This document shows positions 10,189 through 20,843 of a stretch of DNA of 32,039 bases, piece after piece. The notes under the pieces were generated by a model that saw nothing but the letters and a program-made list of their open reading frames with translations, was not told the DNA's origin and ran no database searches. The DNA comes from Tissierellia bacterium (lineage in GTDB: Bacteria; Bacillota; Clostridia; Tissierellales; Tissierellaceae). The translations under genes were made by a program, and so were the position numbers. Each line of letters opens with the position of its first letter. The stretch's first letter is position 1. The stretch spans positions 1-32,039 of the forward strand of contig JAAYLY010000058.1 of assembly GCA_012521625.1 (NCBI GenBank). Direction: 5' to 3'.

Positions 10189-11072
10189 TAAGGGAACTGA
10201 TTGCAAAGGGTATGGCTCTAATGGAAGGAATAGAATATTCTAATCCTCACTTAGAGTCTATTCTCCTTTTGTCTCATCTTTTAAAGGTGGATAAAAACTA
10301 TATATATTTAAATGGGGATGAGGAAGTAGATATTGAGGTGGAAGAGGACTTTCTCCGTATAATTAATAGGCGGAAGGAAGGTTACCCCCTTCAATATCTT
10401 TTAAAGGAAGAGGAATTTATGGGCCTTAAGTTTTACCTGGAGGAAGGGGTCCTTATACCAAGACCTGAAACGGAACTTTTAGTGGACTTTATCATAAAAA
10501 AGATAAATGAGGATTTGATTACAAAAGAGGAATTAATTAGGGCTAAGGGCTCAAGGATTAAGGTCTTAGACCTGGGGGTTGGCAGTGGTGCCATTTCCCT
10601 AAGTATTGCTAAATACTGCCCCCAAGTTTTTGTATATGGAGTAGATATATCGGATAAGGCCATAAGAATAGCCAATATAAATAAGGAAAGGCTAGGGCTT
10701 GAAAATGTTCAGTTCTTTAAAGGGGATCTATTTAAGGCCTTGGAAGATAATAATATAGATGAAAAGTTTAATATTATAGCCTCCAATCCTCCCTATATAA
10801 GAAGGGAGGATATAACAAGCCTACAGCCGGAGGTACGACATGAGCCTGTTTTGGCCCTAGATGGTGGTCTAGATGGCTTAGACTTTTATAGGAGAATAAG
10901 TAAAGATGCAAAGGACTACTTATTGGCTGATGGCATATTGATCTATGAAATAGGTTATGATCAGGGTCAGCAGGTTAAAGATATCCTATCTAGGGAAGGC
11001 TATAGGGATATTAAGATCTTAAAGGATTATTCGGCAAATGATAGGATAGTATATGGTATAAGGGGACGATAA
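10182..11072 (+). CDS. prmC: Peptide chain release factor N5-glutamine methyltransferase
   Basis: LDLGVGSGAISLSIA SAM motif and NPPYI catalytic motif; 7-nt overlap with upstream gene. Confidence 0.93.
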   Translation: MVIRELIAKGMALMEGIEYSNPHLESILLLSHLLKVDKNYIYLNGDEEVDIEVEEDFLRIINRRKEGYPLQYLLKEEEFMGLKFYLEEGVLIPRPETELLVDFIIKKINEDLITKEELIRAKGSRIKVLDLGVGSGAISLSIAKYCPQVFVYGVDISDKAIRIANINKERLGLENVQFFKGDLFKALEDNNIDEKFNIIASNPPYIRREDITSLQPEVRHEPVLALDGGLDGLDFYRRISKDAKDYLLADGILIYEIGYDQGQQVKDILSREGYRDIKILKDYSANDRIVYGIRGR

Positions 11073-11074
11073 CT

Positions 11075-11596
11075 TTGAGTAAATTGATACAACTATTTAT
11101 TTCCTTTTTCAAGATTGGAGCCTTTAGCTTTGGCGGAGGCTATGCCATGTTACCCTTACTTGAAAAGGAGTTAATTGAAAAACATCAGTGGATAAGTTCT
11201 ACAGACTTTATAGATATAGCAGCTATTTCTGAAATGACTCCTGGACCTATAGCTGTAAATTCAGCCACCTTTTTAGGTTACAAGATTGCAGGAGTTTTAG
11301 GTTCTATAGTAGCCACTATTGCAGTTATTTTACCCTCCTTTATCATTATCTCTTTAATATTTAAGTTTATAAGTAAGTTTAAAAGCTCCCCCTACATAGA
11401 ATGGATTTTTAGGGGAATAAGGCCTGTTGTTTTAGGCCTTATTGGGGCTGCAGCCGTAACAGTGGGTAAGACCAGCTTTGTAGATATAAAGGCTGTAATA
11501 ATAAGCATACTATTGTTTTATTTAGTAAGTATTAGGAAGTTAAACGCTATATTGGGTATAATATTAGCAGGTGTAATGGGGATTTTTTTATATTAG
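11075..11596 (+). CDS. chrA: Short (single-domain) chromate transporter family protein, subunit 1
   Basis: 173 aa; FFKIGAFSFGGGYAMLPLLEKE, EMTPGPIAVNSATFLGYK; TTG start. Confidence 0.88.
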   Translation: MSKLIQLFISFFKIGAFSFGGGYAMLPLLEKELIEKHQWISSTDFIDIAAISEMTPGPIAVNSATFLGYKIAGVLGSIVATIAVILPSFIIISLIFKFISKFKSSPYIEWIFRGIRPVVLGLIGAAAVTVGKTSFVDIKAVIISILLFYLVSIRKLNAILGIILAGVMGIFLY

Positions 11597-11607
11597 GAGA
11601 TGGGAAT

Positions 11608-12171
11608 ATGTTATTAAAATTATTTATCACCTTTTTTAAGATTGGTGCTTTCACCTTTGGTGGAGGCTTTGCTATGATTCCCATTATTCAGCAGGAGATG
11701 GTTGAGAAAAATAACTGGATTAAAGATGAGGATTTTCTAGATATCATATCCGTAGCCCAATCAGCTCCAGGGCCTATAGCTGTAAATGCTAGTGTCTATG
11801 TAGGTTATAAGATTAAAGGTTTGCCAGGAGCCCTTGTGGCGGCAGGGGGTACAGTCTTACCATCATTTTTGACTATCTTGTTAATAGCCATTTTCTTTTC
11901 TAGATTTAGTGAAAATATAATCATTCAAAAGATATTTCTGGGTATCAGGCCAGCTGTTGTAGCATTGATTCTATCAGCCATATATGGCTTGCTTAAGAGT
12001 TCCCGTTTAAATAGGGGACAACTTTTACTAGCTTTAACTTCATTTTTTATAATAGTTTTTCTTGATTTAAATCCCATATATATGATAATTTTAGGAATAG
12101 CCATATCCATATTTTATAATAAGTCAAAGAACAGCAGTAATTACAAGAGTACAAGAACACTGGATGATTAA
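11608..12171 (+). CDS. chrA: Short (single-domain) chromate transporter family protein, subunit 2
   Basis: 187 aa; FFKIGAFTFGGGFAMIPIIQQEMV, QSAPGPIAVNASVYVGYK; paralogous to the preceding gene. Confidence 0.88.
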   Translation: MLLKLFITFFKIGAFTFGGGFAMIPIIQQEMVEKNNWIKDEDFLDIISVAQSAPGPIAVNASVYVGYKIKGLPGALVAAGGTVLPSFLTILLIAIFFSRFSENIIIQKIFLGIRPAVVALILSAIYGLLKSSRLNRGQLLLALTSFFIIVFLDLNPIYMIILGIAISIFYNKSKNSSNYKSTRTLDD

Positions 12172-12197
12172 TATAAATATAGCATTAGGGGGTTAAT

Positions 12198-13262
12198 ATG
12201 TTAGAGAAGTTAGATTTTATAGAGAAGAAGTACAAGGAATTGACGGAAAGGTCAATAGATCCTGAACTCTTAAAGGATATTAAGGAATACCAAAAGGTCA
12301 TGAAGGAACATGCTGAAATAGAGCCTATAGTGATGAAATACCGTGAATATAAGAAGTATCTTGAAGAGCTAGAAGGGGCTAAGGAGATGCTTCAGGAAAA
12401 ATTAGATGATGATATGAATGAACTGGTTAAGGAAGAGATAAAGGAACTGGAAGAAAATATTGCAAGTATAGAAGAAGAGCTAAAGGTCCTTCTAATTCCA
12501 AAGGATCCTAATGATCACAAGAACGTAATAGTAGAAATCAGGGCTGGAGCAGGTGGGGACGAGGCTGCCCTATTCGCTGGAGACCTCTTTAGGATGTATA
12601 CCAGATTTGCCGAGAGGAACAACTGGAAGGTTGAAGTAATGAGTACTAATGAAATAGGCATCGGTGGCTATAAGGAAGTAATCTTTATGATAAAGGGTAA
12701 GGGTGCCTATAGTAAGTTAAAGTTTGAATCGGGAGTCCATAGGGTTCAAAGGGTTCCGGAGACGGAGGCAGGCGGCAGGATTCATACCTCAACTGCCACA
12801 GTAGCAGTTCTTCCTGAGGCTGAGGATGTGGACGTGGAAATCAACGAAAGTGACTTAAAGATCGATATCTACAGGTCATCTGGAGCCGGTGGCCAGCACG
12901 TAAATACTACCGATTCTGCCGTTAGGATTACCCACCTTCCTACTGGTATAGTGGTCTCCTGCCAGGATGAAAGGTCCCAGATAAAGAACAGGGAAAAGGC
13001 TATGAAGATTCTAAAGACCAGGCTCTATGATAAGATGTTAAGCGAACAGGCTGCTGAAATTGCAGAGGCTAGAAAGAGTCAAGTTGGTACAGGAGACAGG
13101 TCTGAAAGGATTAGGACCTATAACTTCCCGCAGGGAAGGGTTACTGACCACAGGGTAAACTTAACCCTTCATAAATTAAATGATATCCTAGATGGGGATA
13201 TTGATGAGATAATTGAAACCTTAATAACTACAGATCAGGCTGAGAAATTAAAGGAAATGTAA
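12198..13262 (+). CDS. prfA: Peptide chain release factor 1
   Basis: 354 aa; [18 protein letters not shown] motif in [21 protein letters not shown]. Confidence 0.96.
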   Translation: MLEKLDFIEKKYKELTERSIDPELLKDIKEYQKVMKEHAEIEPIVMKYREYKKYLEELEGAKEMLQEKLDDDMNELVKEEIKELEENIASIEEELKVLLIPKDPNDHKNVIVEIRAGAGGDEAALFAGDLFRMYTRFAERNNWKVEVMSTNEIGIGGYKEVIFMIKGKGAYSKLKFESGVHRVQRVPETEAGGRIHTSTATVAVLPEAEDVDVEINESDLKIDIYRSSGAGGQHVNTTDSAVRITHLPTGIVVSCQDERSQIKNREKAMKILKTRLYDKMLSEQAAEIAEARKSQVGTGDRSERIRTYNFPQGRVTDHRVNLTLHKLNDILDGDIDEIIETLITTDQAEKLKEM

Positions 13263-13307
13263 AGAGGGGGTAACTCCTCTTTAATTTATGATAAGAAGGT
13301 GATTGCT

Positions 13308-14351
13308 ATGGAAACCAGGATCATAAAGATAGATAGGGAAAGGATAGACGAAGGCCTTATGGAGGAAGCAGCCACAATCATTAGAAAAGGCGGAACCGTT
13401 GCCTTTCCAACTGAGACCGTATATGGCCTTGGAGCTAATGGCCTTGATGAGGAGGCTGTAAAAAAAATCTATAAGGCCAAGGGCAGGCCCAGCGATAACC
13501 CTCTAATCCTTCATATTAGCTCCATGGAAGAATTAAAGCCCTTGGTGGATGAAATAAGTGAGGAAGCAAGATTATGTATAGAAAAGTTTTGGCCTGGTCC
13601 TTTAACTATAATTTTCAAAAAAAGTGGAATGATACCAGATATAATAACGGCAGGGCTGGATACGGTTGCCATTAGGATGCCAGACCATCCTATTGCAGCA
13701 AAGTTGATAGCTAAAGCCCAGGTTCCAATAGCTGCCCCATCGGCTAATCTATCGGGAAAACCCAGTCCTACTAAGGCCAGCCATGTAATAGAAGATATGA
13801 TGGGTAGAATAGATATGATAATAGATGGTGGAGACACGGGAGTTGGACTTGAGTCTACAGTATTAGACTTATCTACAGAAATACCAACAATTTTAAGACC
13901 AGGCGGCATAACTTTAGAAGATTTAAGGGAAGTTATCCCCAGTGTAATACAGGATGCTAGTATTACTGACAGCCAAAAGGTGCCTAAATCACCAGGGCAA
14001 AAATACAGACATTATGCTCCCGAAGCTGAAATGCTTCTCTTTTCAGGCAGTGTGGAAGCCATAGTAGAGGAAATAAATAAAAGGGCTAGAGAACTTATGG
14101 AGGAAGGAAAGAAGGTAGGAATTCTTGCTACAGAAGAGACTAGGGATAAGTACCCTCAAGGCTTAGTATTGGTGGTAGGCTCCAGGGAGAGGGAGGAAAC
14201 CATTGCCCATAATCTTTTTGATGTTTTAAGGAGTTTTGATGAGGAAAAAGTGGATATAATTTTAGCCGAGGGAGTAGGTTATAATCATTTAGGCATGGCT
14301 ATTATGAATAGAATGCTAAAGGCGGCCAGTGGTAAAATTATAAAGCTTTAA
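13308..14351 (+). CDS. L-threonylcarbamoyladenylate synthase (Sua5/YwlC type)
   Basis: TVAFPTETVYGLGANG, KGRPSDNPLILHI, APSANLSGKPSPT and C-terminal Sua5 domain (SPGQKYRHYAPEAEM). ATG 13308 preferred (SD AAGAAGG). Confidence 0.92.
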   Translation: METRIIKIDRERIDEGLMEEAATIIRKGGTVAFPTETVYGLGANGLDEEAVKKIYKAKGRPSDNPLILHISSMEELKPLVDEISEEARLCIEKFWPGPLTIIFKKSGMIPDIITAGLDTVAIRMPDHPIAAKLIAKAQVPIAAPSANLSGKPSPTKASHVIEDMMGRIDMIIDGGDTGVGLESTVLDLSTEIPTILRPGGITLEDLREVIPSVIQDASITDSQKVPKSPGQKYRHYAPEAEMLLFSGSVEAIVEEINKRARELMEEGKKVGILATEETRDKYPQGLVLVVGSREREETIAHNLFDVLRSFDEEKVDIILAEGVGYNHLGMAIMNRMLKAASGKIIKL

Positions 14352-14362
14352 GAGGTGATGGG

Positions 14363-14806
14363 GTGAATAAGAAGGTATTATTTGTATGTACTGGAAACAC
14401 TTGTAGGAGTCCCATGGCAGAAGGTCTATTAAGGGATATGGCTAATAAGAAGGGTTTGAGCCTAGAGGTAAAATCTGCAGGCACCTTTGCCATGGATGGA
14501 GTTGGGGCGGCTGAAAATGCCATATTAGCCCTTAAGGAACTAGATATTAACATTTCAGACCATAAGGCCCAAAGCCTTAGTAGGGGACTGGTAGAGGAAG
14601 CTGATCTTATCCTTACCATGTCTAGATCCCATAAGGAATCCTTATTATTGAAATATCCCCATATTAAGGATAAGGTCTACTTACTTAATGAATATGCCTT
14701 TGGGGAAGTAAGGGATATTCAAGACCCCTTTGGCAGGGATGAGTATAACTATAAGCTGGTTAGGGATGAGATTTTAAAGGCTTTGGAAAATATTAAATGG
14801 GATTAA
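14363..14806 (+). CDS. Low-molecular-weight phosphatase, probably protein-arginine phosphatase (YwlE-like)
   Basis: VCTGNTCRSPMAEG P-loop with Thr where Tyr phosphatases usually have Ile, and C-terminal DIQDPFG. Confidence 0.85.
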   Translation: MNKKVLFVCTGNTCRSPMAEGLLRDMANKKGLSLEVKSAGTFAMDGVGAAENAILALKELDINISDHKAQSLSRGLVEEADLILTMSRSHKESLLLKYPHIKDKVYLLNEYAFGEVRDIQDPFGRDEYNYKLVRDEILKALENIKWD

Positions 14807-14902
14807 AATTATACCTATAGGGGTGGGGTTAAATTAGCTTGATACTTATCTGTTTTATAAAGGGTGGATAAGGCAGATTTAACAAACAAAGGAGGAAGGA
14901 TC

Positions 14903-15340
14903 ATGAAAATAGGAATAGGTAGCGACCATGGTGGTTATGAGTTAAAGGAGGTCATAAAGGAATATTTAACTAGCGAAGGAATAGAGTTTGTCGATTATGG
15001 AACCAATTCCCTAGATTCTGTAGACTATCCGGATTTTGGTAAAAGGGTAGCTGATGCAGTATTAAATAAGGAAGTAGATAGGGGAATCTTAATCTGTGGA
15101 ACTGGTATTGGAATTTCAATTACTGCCAACAGGATTAAGGGGATAAGGTGTGCCCTATGTTCAGACACCTTTTCAGCTAGAATGAGTAGATTACACAATG
15201 ATGCCAATATCTTAGCCCTAGGGGGAAGGGTCTTAGGAAAAGGCTTGGCTTTAGATATCGTTAAGATATTTTTGGAGACGGAATTTGAAGGTGGAAGGCA
15301 TGAGAGAAGAATAAATAAAATAGATGAAATAACTTGTTAA
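14903..15340 (+). CDS. rpiB: Ribose-5-phosphate isomerase B
   Basis: [61 protein letters not shown] before ATG 14903. Confidence 0.95.
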   Translation: MKIGIGSDHGGYELKEVIKEYLTSEGIEFVDYGTNSLDSVDYPDFGKRVADAVLNKEVDRGILICGTGIGISITANRIKGIRCALCSDTFSARMSRLHNDANILALGGRVLGKGLALDIVKIFLETEFEGGRHERRINKIDEITC

Positions 15341-15344
15341 TCTA

Positions 15345-15353
15345 TGGTATAAT
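15345..15353 (+). promoter_or_regulatory. Extended -10 (TGG-TATAAT) upstream of upp
   Basis: tgg tataat at 15345-15353; no strong -35. Confidence 0.5.
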
Positions 15354-15388
15354 TTGTACTAGTGAAATTTAACATAGGGGGAAAAACG

Positions 15389-16018
15389 ATGAGTAAAGTT
15401 GTAGAAATGGGTCATCCTTTAATAAAACATAAATTGACATTAATTCGTGACAAAAATACTGGTTCCAAGGAATTTAGGGAATTAGTGTCAGAACTATCTA
15501 TGTTGATGGGTTATGAGGTAACTAGGGATTTTGAGCTGGAAGAAGTTGAAATAGAAACTCCATTGATGAAGACTAAGGCTCAGGTTATTGCTGGTAAAAA
15601 GGTTGGTATAATTCCTATTTTAAGGGCTGGCCTAGGCATGGTTGATGGTATGTTGAGTCTAATTCCTGCAGCTAAAGTTGGCCACATAGGTCTATATAGG
15701 GATCCGGAAACCTTACAGCCGGTAGAGTATTATTGCAAATTGCCTCAGGATATAGAAGAAAGACACCTAATAGTATTAGATCCAATGTTGGCAACAGGTG
15801 GCTCCGCCGCCGCAGCTATTGACTTCTTAAAGGAAAGGGGAGCTACGAATATAAAATTCGTATGTTTAATAGCTGCTCCAGAAGGAATCCAGGCTTTACA
15901 AGAAGCTCATCCTGACGTGGATATATATGTAGGCCATATAGATGAAAAACTTAATGAGGACGCATATATTGTTCCAGGTTTAGGAGATGCTGGAGATAGG
16001 TTGTTTGGTACTAAATAG
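15389..16018 (+). CDS. upp: Uracil phosphoribosyltransferase
   Basis: [55 protein letters not shown] 15389 with SD AGGGGG. Confidence 0.96.
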   Translation: MSKVVEMGHPLIKHKLTLIRDKNTGSKEFRELVSELSMLMGYEVTRDFELEEVEIETPLMKTKAQVIAGKKVGIIPILRAGLGMVDGMLSLIPAAKVGHIGLYRDPETLQPVEYYCKLPQDIEERHLIVLDPMLATGGSAAAAIDFLKERGATNIKFVCLIAAPEGIQALQEAHPDVDIYVGHIDEKLNEDAYIVPGLGDAGDRLFGTK

Positions 16019-16023
16019 TCCAG

Positions 16024-16056
16024 AAAAGGGGAGCAGTTTACTGTTCCCTTTTTTTC
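16024..16056 (+). terminator. Intrinsic terminator after upp
   Basis: AAAAGGGGAGCAG ttta CTGTTCCCTTTTTTT. Confidence 0.8.
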
Positions 16057-16091
16057 AACTGGCTAGTAATAAGTGAAGGAGAGAAGCTTTC

Positions 16092-17132
16092 ATGGAGAAT
16101 TATATCATACCCATTATAGTAGCAATTATTATTTCTTTAGTATCCACTCCTTTAGTCAAGAAATTAGCTGTAAGAGTAGGGGCCATAGACGTTCCCAAGG
16201 ATGAGAGGAGAATACATAAAAAGCCCATGCCCTTAATGGGAGGCTTAGCCATATATATTGCCATTGTTATAGCGGCCTTGATATTTTTACCCTTAAATGA
16301 TACCCTGATCTCCATTTTAGTTGGGGCAACTATAATATTGGTTTCTGGTATTATTGACGATATTAAGGGTTTAAGTCCTAAGCTTAAGCTGGTATTTCAA
16401 ATTATTGCAGGACTTGTACTTATTTATGGAGGCGTAAAGGTAGATTTTATAACTAATCCCTTTTCTAAGGATTATGCCCTCCTCTATTTAAATGGACTAT
16501 CCATCCCCATAACCCTTTTTTGGATTGTGGGTATTACTAATACTATAAACCTTATAGACGGCCTAGATGGTTTAGCTTCAGGGGTGGCTATGATTTCAGC
16601 TTTGTCCTTGATGTTGGTAGCTGAGAAATTTGGTCAAGAGGAGGTTACCATCCTATCTGCCTTGGTAGCTGGAGCCTGTTTAGGTTTTATACCCTATAAC
16701 TTTAATCCGGCTAAGATCTTTATGGGGGATACTGGTGCCCTCTTATTGGGCTTTATGCTAGCGGCCATATCCATAGAAGGGGTTATGAAGAGTGTTGCTA
16801 CCATAGCTATAGTCGTCCCCATTCTAATCCTAGGGGTACCCATATTCGATACTACCTTTGCCATCTTCAGAAGATTATTAAGTGGACGTTCCATAGCAGA
16901 AGCTGATAAGGGCCATCTACACCATAGGTTGTTGGATAAGGGATTTTCTCAAAGGCAAACGGTTCTGATCCTTTATGGCCTATCTGCAGTCTTTGGTATA
17001 TTTGCAGTAATAGTAGCCAAGGCCAATAGCAAGCAGGCAGTCTATATGTCGGTCCTACTATTTTTAGCTGCCATATTATTTGCCTTTAAGCTGGGCATGT
17101 TTACGAACAAGAAGAATACTAATAAGAAGTAA
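16092..17132 (+). CDS. tagO: Undecaprenyl-phosphate GlcNAc-1-phosphate transferase (TagO/WecA)
   Basis: 346 aa polytopic; DERRIHKKPMPLMGGLAIY, TNTINLIDGLDGLASG, FMGDTGALLLGF. Confidence 0.93.
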   Translation: MENYIIPIIVAIIISLVSTPLVKKLAVRVGAIDVPKDERRIHKKPMPLMGGLAIYIAIVIAALIFLPLNDTLISILVGATIILVSGIIDDIKGLSPKLKLVFQIIAGLVLIYGGVKVDFITNPFSKDYALLYLNGLSIPITLFWIVGITNTINLIDGLDGLASGVAMISALSLMLVAEKFGQEEVTILSALVAGACLGFIPYNFNPAKIFMGDTGALLLGFMLAAISIEGVMKSVATIAIVVPILILGVPIFDTTFAIFRRLLSGRSIAEADKGHLHHRLLDKGFSQRQTVLILYGLSAVFGIFAVIVAKANSKQAVYMSVLLFLAAILFAFKLGMFTNKKNTNKK

Positions 17133-17150
17133 AAGGAAGAGGTGAGCTGA

Positions 17151-18266
17151 TTGAAGAGGTTAAAGGTGATGACTGTATTTGGGACAAGGCCTGAAGGGAT
17201 AAAAATGGCACCTATCATCAAGGAGTTGGAAAAAAGGGAGGATGTGGAAAGCATAATCTGTGTTACCGCCCAACATAGGGAGATGCTTGACCAAGTTCTT
17301 AAAATATTTGACATAGAACCAGACTACGATTTAAATATCTTTGAACCAGGCCAAAGCTTAACAAAGATTACTACCAGGGCCTTGGAGGGATTAGAAAGGG
17401 TCATAGCAAAGGAAAAACCAGATGTCTTGCTAGTTCAGGGTGATACCACCACAGTCTTTTCTGGAGCCCTAGCAGCTTTTTATCAAGGGGTTAAGGTTGG
17501 CCATGTGGAAGCAGGCCTAAGGTCAGGTAATATTTACTCCCCCTATCCTGAAGAGGCCAATAGGATGTTGACGGGAATTTTAGCCGAATACCATTTTTGT
17601 CCTACTATTAGAAACAAGGAAAATTTACTAAGGGAAAACTATCCAGAAGACAAGCTCTATATCACTGGTAATACGGTAATAGATGCACTCCAGTATGTGG
17701 TTAAGGATGAGTACATATTTGATAATGGGTTATTAAATAAGATAGATTATGAGAATAAAAGGGTAATACTTTTAACCTCCCATAGGAGGGAAAATATAGG
17801 AAAGGCTATGGAAAATATTTTTTCAGCCGTCAATGATATTGTAAATAAGTATGATGATGTGGAAGTGGTTTTCCCAGTCCACCTAAATCCTAGGGTCAGG
17901 GAGATAGCGAAAGGGATTTTAGGCTCTAATGAAAAGGTCCATTTGATCGATCCCCTTGATTACGAACCCTTTACCAATTTAATGAATAGGGTTTATCTGG
18001 TGGTAACGGACTCAGGTGGATTACAGGAGGAGGCTCCAACCCTGGGTAAACCTGTATTAGTAGTAAGGGAAGAAACGGAAAGGCCGGAGGGGATAGAGGC
18101 TGGTACTGCTAAATTAGTGGGCACTGAGTATAAATCAGTTTATGATAATTTAGATTTTTTACTATCCAATGAAGCTGAATATACAAAAATGGCTAAGGCG
18201 GTAAATCCTTATGGGGACGGTACTGCAGCTAAAAAAATAGTGGATATATTGCTGAATGCTAATTAA
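17151..18266 (+). CDS. wecB: UDP-N-acetylglucosamine 2-epimerase (non-hydrolysing)
   Basis: TVFGTRPEGIKMAPII, VTAQHREMLDQVL, VQGDTTTVFSGALAAF, TDSGGLQEEAP; TTG start. Confidence 0.94.
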   Translation: MKRLKVMTVFGTRPEGIKMAPIIKELEKREDVESIICVTAQHREMLDQVLKIFDIEPDYDLNIFEPGQSLTKITTRALEGLERVIAKEKPDVLLVQGDTTTVFSGALAAFYQGVKVGHVEAGLRSGNIYSPYPEEANRMLTGILAEYHFCPTIRNKENLLRENYPEDKLYITGNTVIDALQYVVKDEYIFDNGLLNKIDYENKRVILLTSHRRENIGKAMENIFSAVNDIVNKYDDVEVVFPVHLNPRVREIAKGILGSNEKVHLIDPLDYEPFTNLMNRVYLVVTDSGGLQEEAPTLGKPVLVVREETERPEGIEAGTAKLVGTEYKSVYDNLDFLLSNEAEYTKMAKAVNPYGDGTAAKKIVDILLNAN

Positions 18267-18290
18267 TTAAGTTTCTAATAGAATGAATTA

Positions 18291-18327
18291 ACCTTATCTA
18301 ACTTTAGATAAGGTTTTAATTTTTTTG
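18291..18327 (+). terminator. Intrinsic terminator after wecB
   Basis: Perfect 10-bp stem ACCTTATCTA actt TAGATAAGGT followed by TTTTAATTTTTTT. Confidence 0.9.
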
Positions 18328-18582
18328 ATATGGCTTTAATGTACCTAAGCAATATAAAGAAAACTGGGAAGAAACAATAAGTATATATTTAATATCTTTT
18401 TAGTATCATAATAATAATTATTTTGTATTGAAGTATGTAACAAGGGTTACCGAATATCGATTATATTTTGTATAGAATTTTATTAAGACTATTTCTATAT
18501 CTTTGGTCCTAAATAACCCTTTCCCCTTTAATCTTCATTGCATGTTTCTAAATATTTTGATAATATAATATTAACTATTTTA

Positions 18583-18591
18583 TGATATAAT
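18583..18591 (+). promoter_or_regulatory. Extended -10 (TGA-TATAAT), candidate atp operon promoter
   Basis: tga tataat at 18583-18591, about 45 nt before the AtpZ-like gene; no well-spaced -35. Confidence 0.45.
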
Positions 18592-18633
18592 TGATTATAT
18601 GAACCATGAAAAGCTAGAGTCAAATAAGTTGGA

Positions 18634-18873
18634 GTGAATATGGTGAAGAAAAAGAGAGATTACAAAGATACCTTAAAAAATCTTACCCTAATAAGCCAAA
18701 TAGGCTTATCCGTTGTAACCCCCATCCTTATTGGAGTTTTTCTAGGGCAATTGTTGGACAAGTGGTTTGGAACTAGAAGCATCTTTGTAATCATATTTAT
18801 TGTTCTAGGTGCTGGTGGTGGGTTTTTAAACCTATTTAAAATTACTGGTACATGGAAGGATAAAAGGAAGTGA
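18634..18873 (+). CDS. AtpZ/AtpI family membrane protein
   Basis: 79 aa with two TM helices, GVFLGQLLDKWFGTRSIFVIIFIVLGAGGGFLNLFK; first gene of the atp operon. ATG 18640 also possible. Confidence 0.85.
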   Translation: MNMVKKKRDYKDTLKNLTLISQIGLSVVTPILIGVFLGQLLDKWFGTRSIFVIIFIVLGAGGGFLNLFKITGTWKDKRK

Positions 18874-18877
18874 ATAC

Positions 18878-19243
18878 GTGAACAATGACCTTATATTAAA
18901 GATATACAAAAGGACCCTTATATTTAGTTTTTTCATTATAGGATTTAGCTTTTTTTTGCTTAAGGAGCCTAAGGCAGCAATATTAGGTTATATCTTTGGT
19001 ACTTTAATTGCCATGTTAGCCTTTAAACTATTGGATCTATCAGTACAAAAATCGGTTAAAATGCCCCCTAGAAGGGCCTCCGCATATGCAGTTGGACAGT
19101 ATTTTATTAGGTACACTATATATGGGACAGTACTCTTGGTAGCAGGTAAGGCAGATTACCTAAGTTTAACGGCTACTGTTTTAGGGCTATTAAGCATAAA
19201 GATTGTTATAATTTTGTCATCCATTTTCAATAAAAGCCTATAA
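18878..19243 (+). CDS. ATP synthase subunit I-like protein
   Basis: 121 aa, four predicted TM helices, located between the AtpZ-like gene and atpB. Confidence 0.75.
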   Translation: MNNDLILKIYKRTLIFSFFIIGFSFFLLKEPKAAILGYIFGTLIAMLAFKLLDLSVQKSVKMPPRRASAYAVGQYFIRYTIYGTVLLVAGKADYLSLTATVLGLLSIKIVIILSSIFNKSL

Positions 19244-19299
19244 ATAAGAAATATTTATCCGATTTCATTAATTATGAATATATGAAGGGGGGGATAAAA

Positions 19300-20264
<965 letters not shown>

Positions 20265-20271
20265 AAAAGGC

Positions 20272-20296
20272 TAGAGGTGGGTATATCCCATCTCTA
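20272..20296 (+). other. Intercistronic RNA hairpin between atpE and atpF (no T-tract)
   Basis: TAGAGGTGGG (20272-20281) tatat CCCATCTCTA (20287-20296), 10 bp with one G-U; followed by AAACATTG, not T-rich. Confidence 0.75.
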
Positions 20297-20321
20297 AAAC
20301 ATTGAAATAGGAGGTTGAGTA

Positions 20322-20843
20322 ATGGGAGAAATAGATATTGTAGTTAGGGTCTTACCCGAATTAAGCTCTGTTCTCATATCTTGGGCAACATTATTAGTAC
20401 TTTATTTATTACTAAGAAAACTATTATATAAACCAGTTTCCAAGATTTTAAGTGATAGACAGGCTAAGATTCAGTCTAATATAGAAGAAGCAAAACAGTT
20501 AAGGGAAGAGGCAGAAAAGCTAAAGCTAGATTATGAAGCACGTATAGCTGATGCAAAGAAGGAAAGTCAAGATATTATAGAGTCAGCTAGGAAGCGTGGA
20601 GAAGAACTAAGGGAAAATATAGTAGAGGAAGCAAGAAAAGAAGCAGAACTACTCATGGATAGGGCAAGAAAGACTATAGAACAGGAAAAGGAAAAGGCCT
20701 TTGAAGATATTAAAGCTCAGGTAGGTGAATTAGCAATATTAATAGCCTCAAATATAATGGAAGAAGAAATCAATCCTGCTAAACAGGAGGAATTAATCCA
20801 TAAATTTATCGATGAGGTAGGTAGTTCACAATGGCTGAATTAG
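20322..20843 (+). CDS. atpF: F-type ATP synthase subunit b
   Basis: N-terminal TM then long charged coiled coil (RQAKIQSNIEEAKQLREEAEKLK). Confidence 0.93.
   Translation: MGEIDIVVRVLPELSSVLISWATLLVLYLLLRKLLYKPVSKILSDRQAKIQSNIEEAKQLREEAEKLKLDYEARIADAKKESQDIIESARKRGEELRENIVEEARKEAELLMDRARKTIEQEKEKAFEDIKAQVGELAILIASNIMEEEINPAKQEELIHKFIDEVGSSQWLN

Noticed and set aside
13262-13283. Hairpin AAAGAGGGGG taa CTCCTCTTT after prfA as a terminator
   Set aside because: Stem is short with a wobble and no T-tract follows; the downstream Sua5/YwlC gene is close and probably cotranscribed.
18691-18708. ATAAGCCAAATAGGCTTAT inverted repeat inside the AtpZ-like gene
   Set aside because: Small stem within coding sequence, no flanking regulatory signal.
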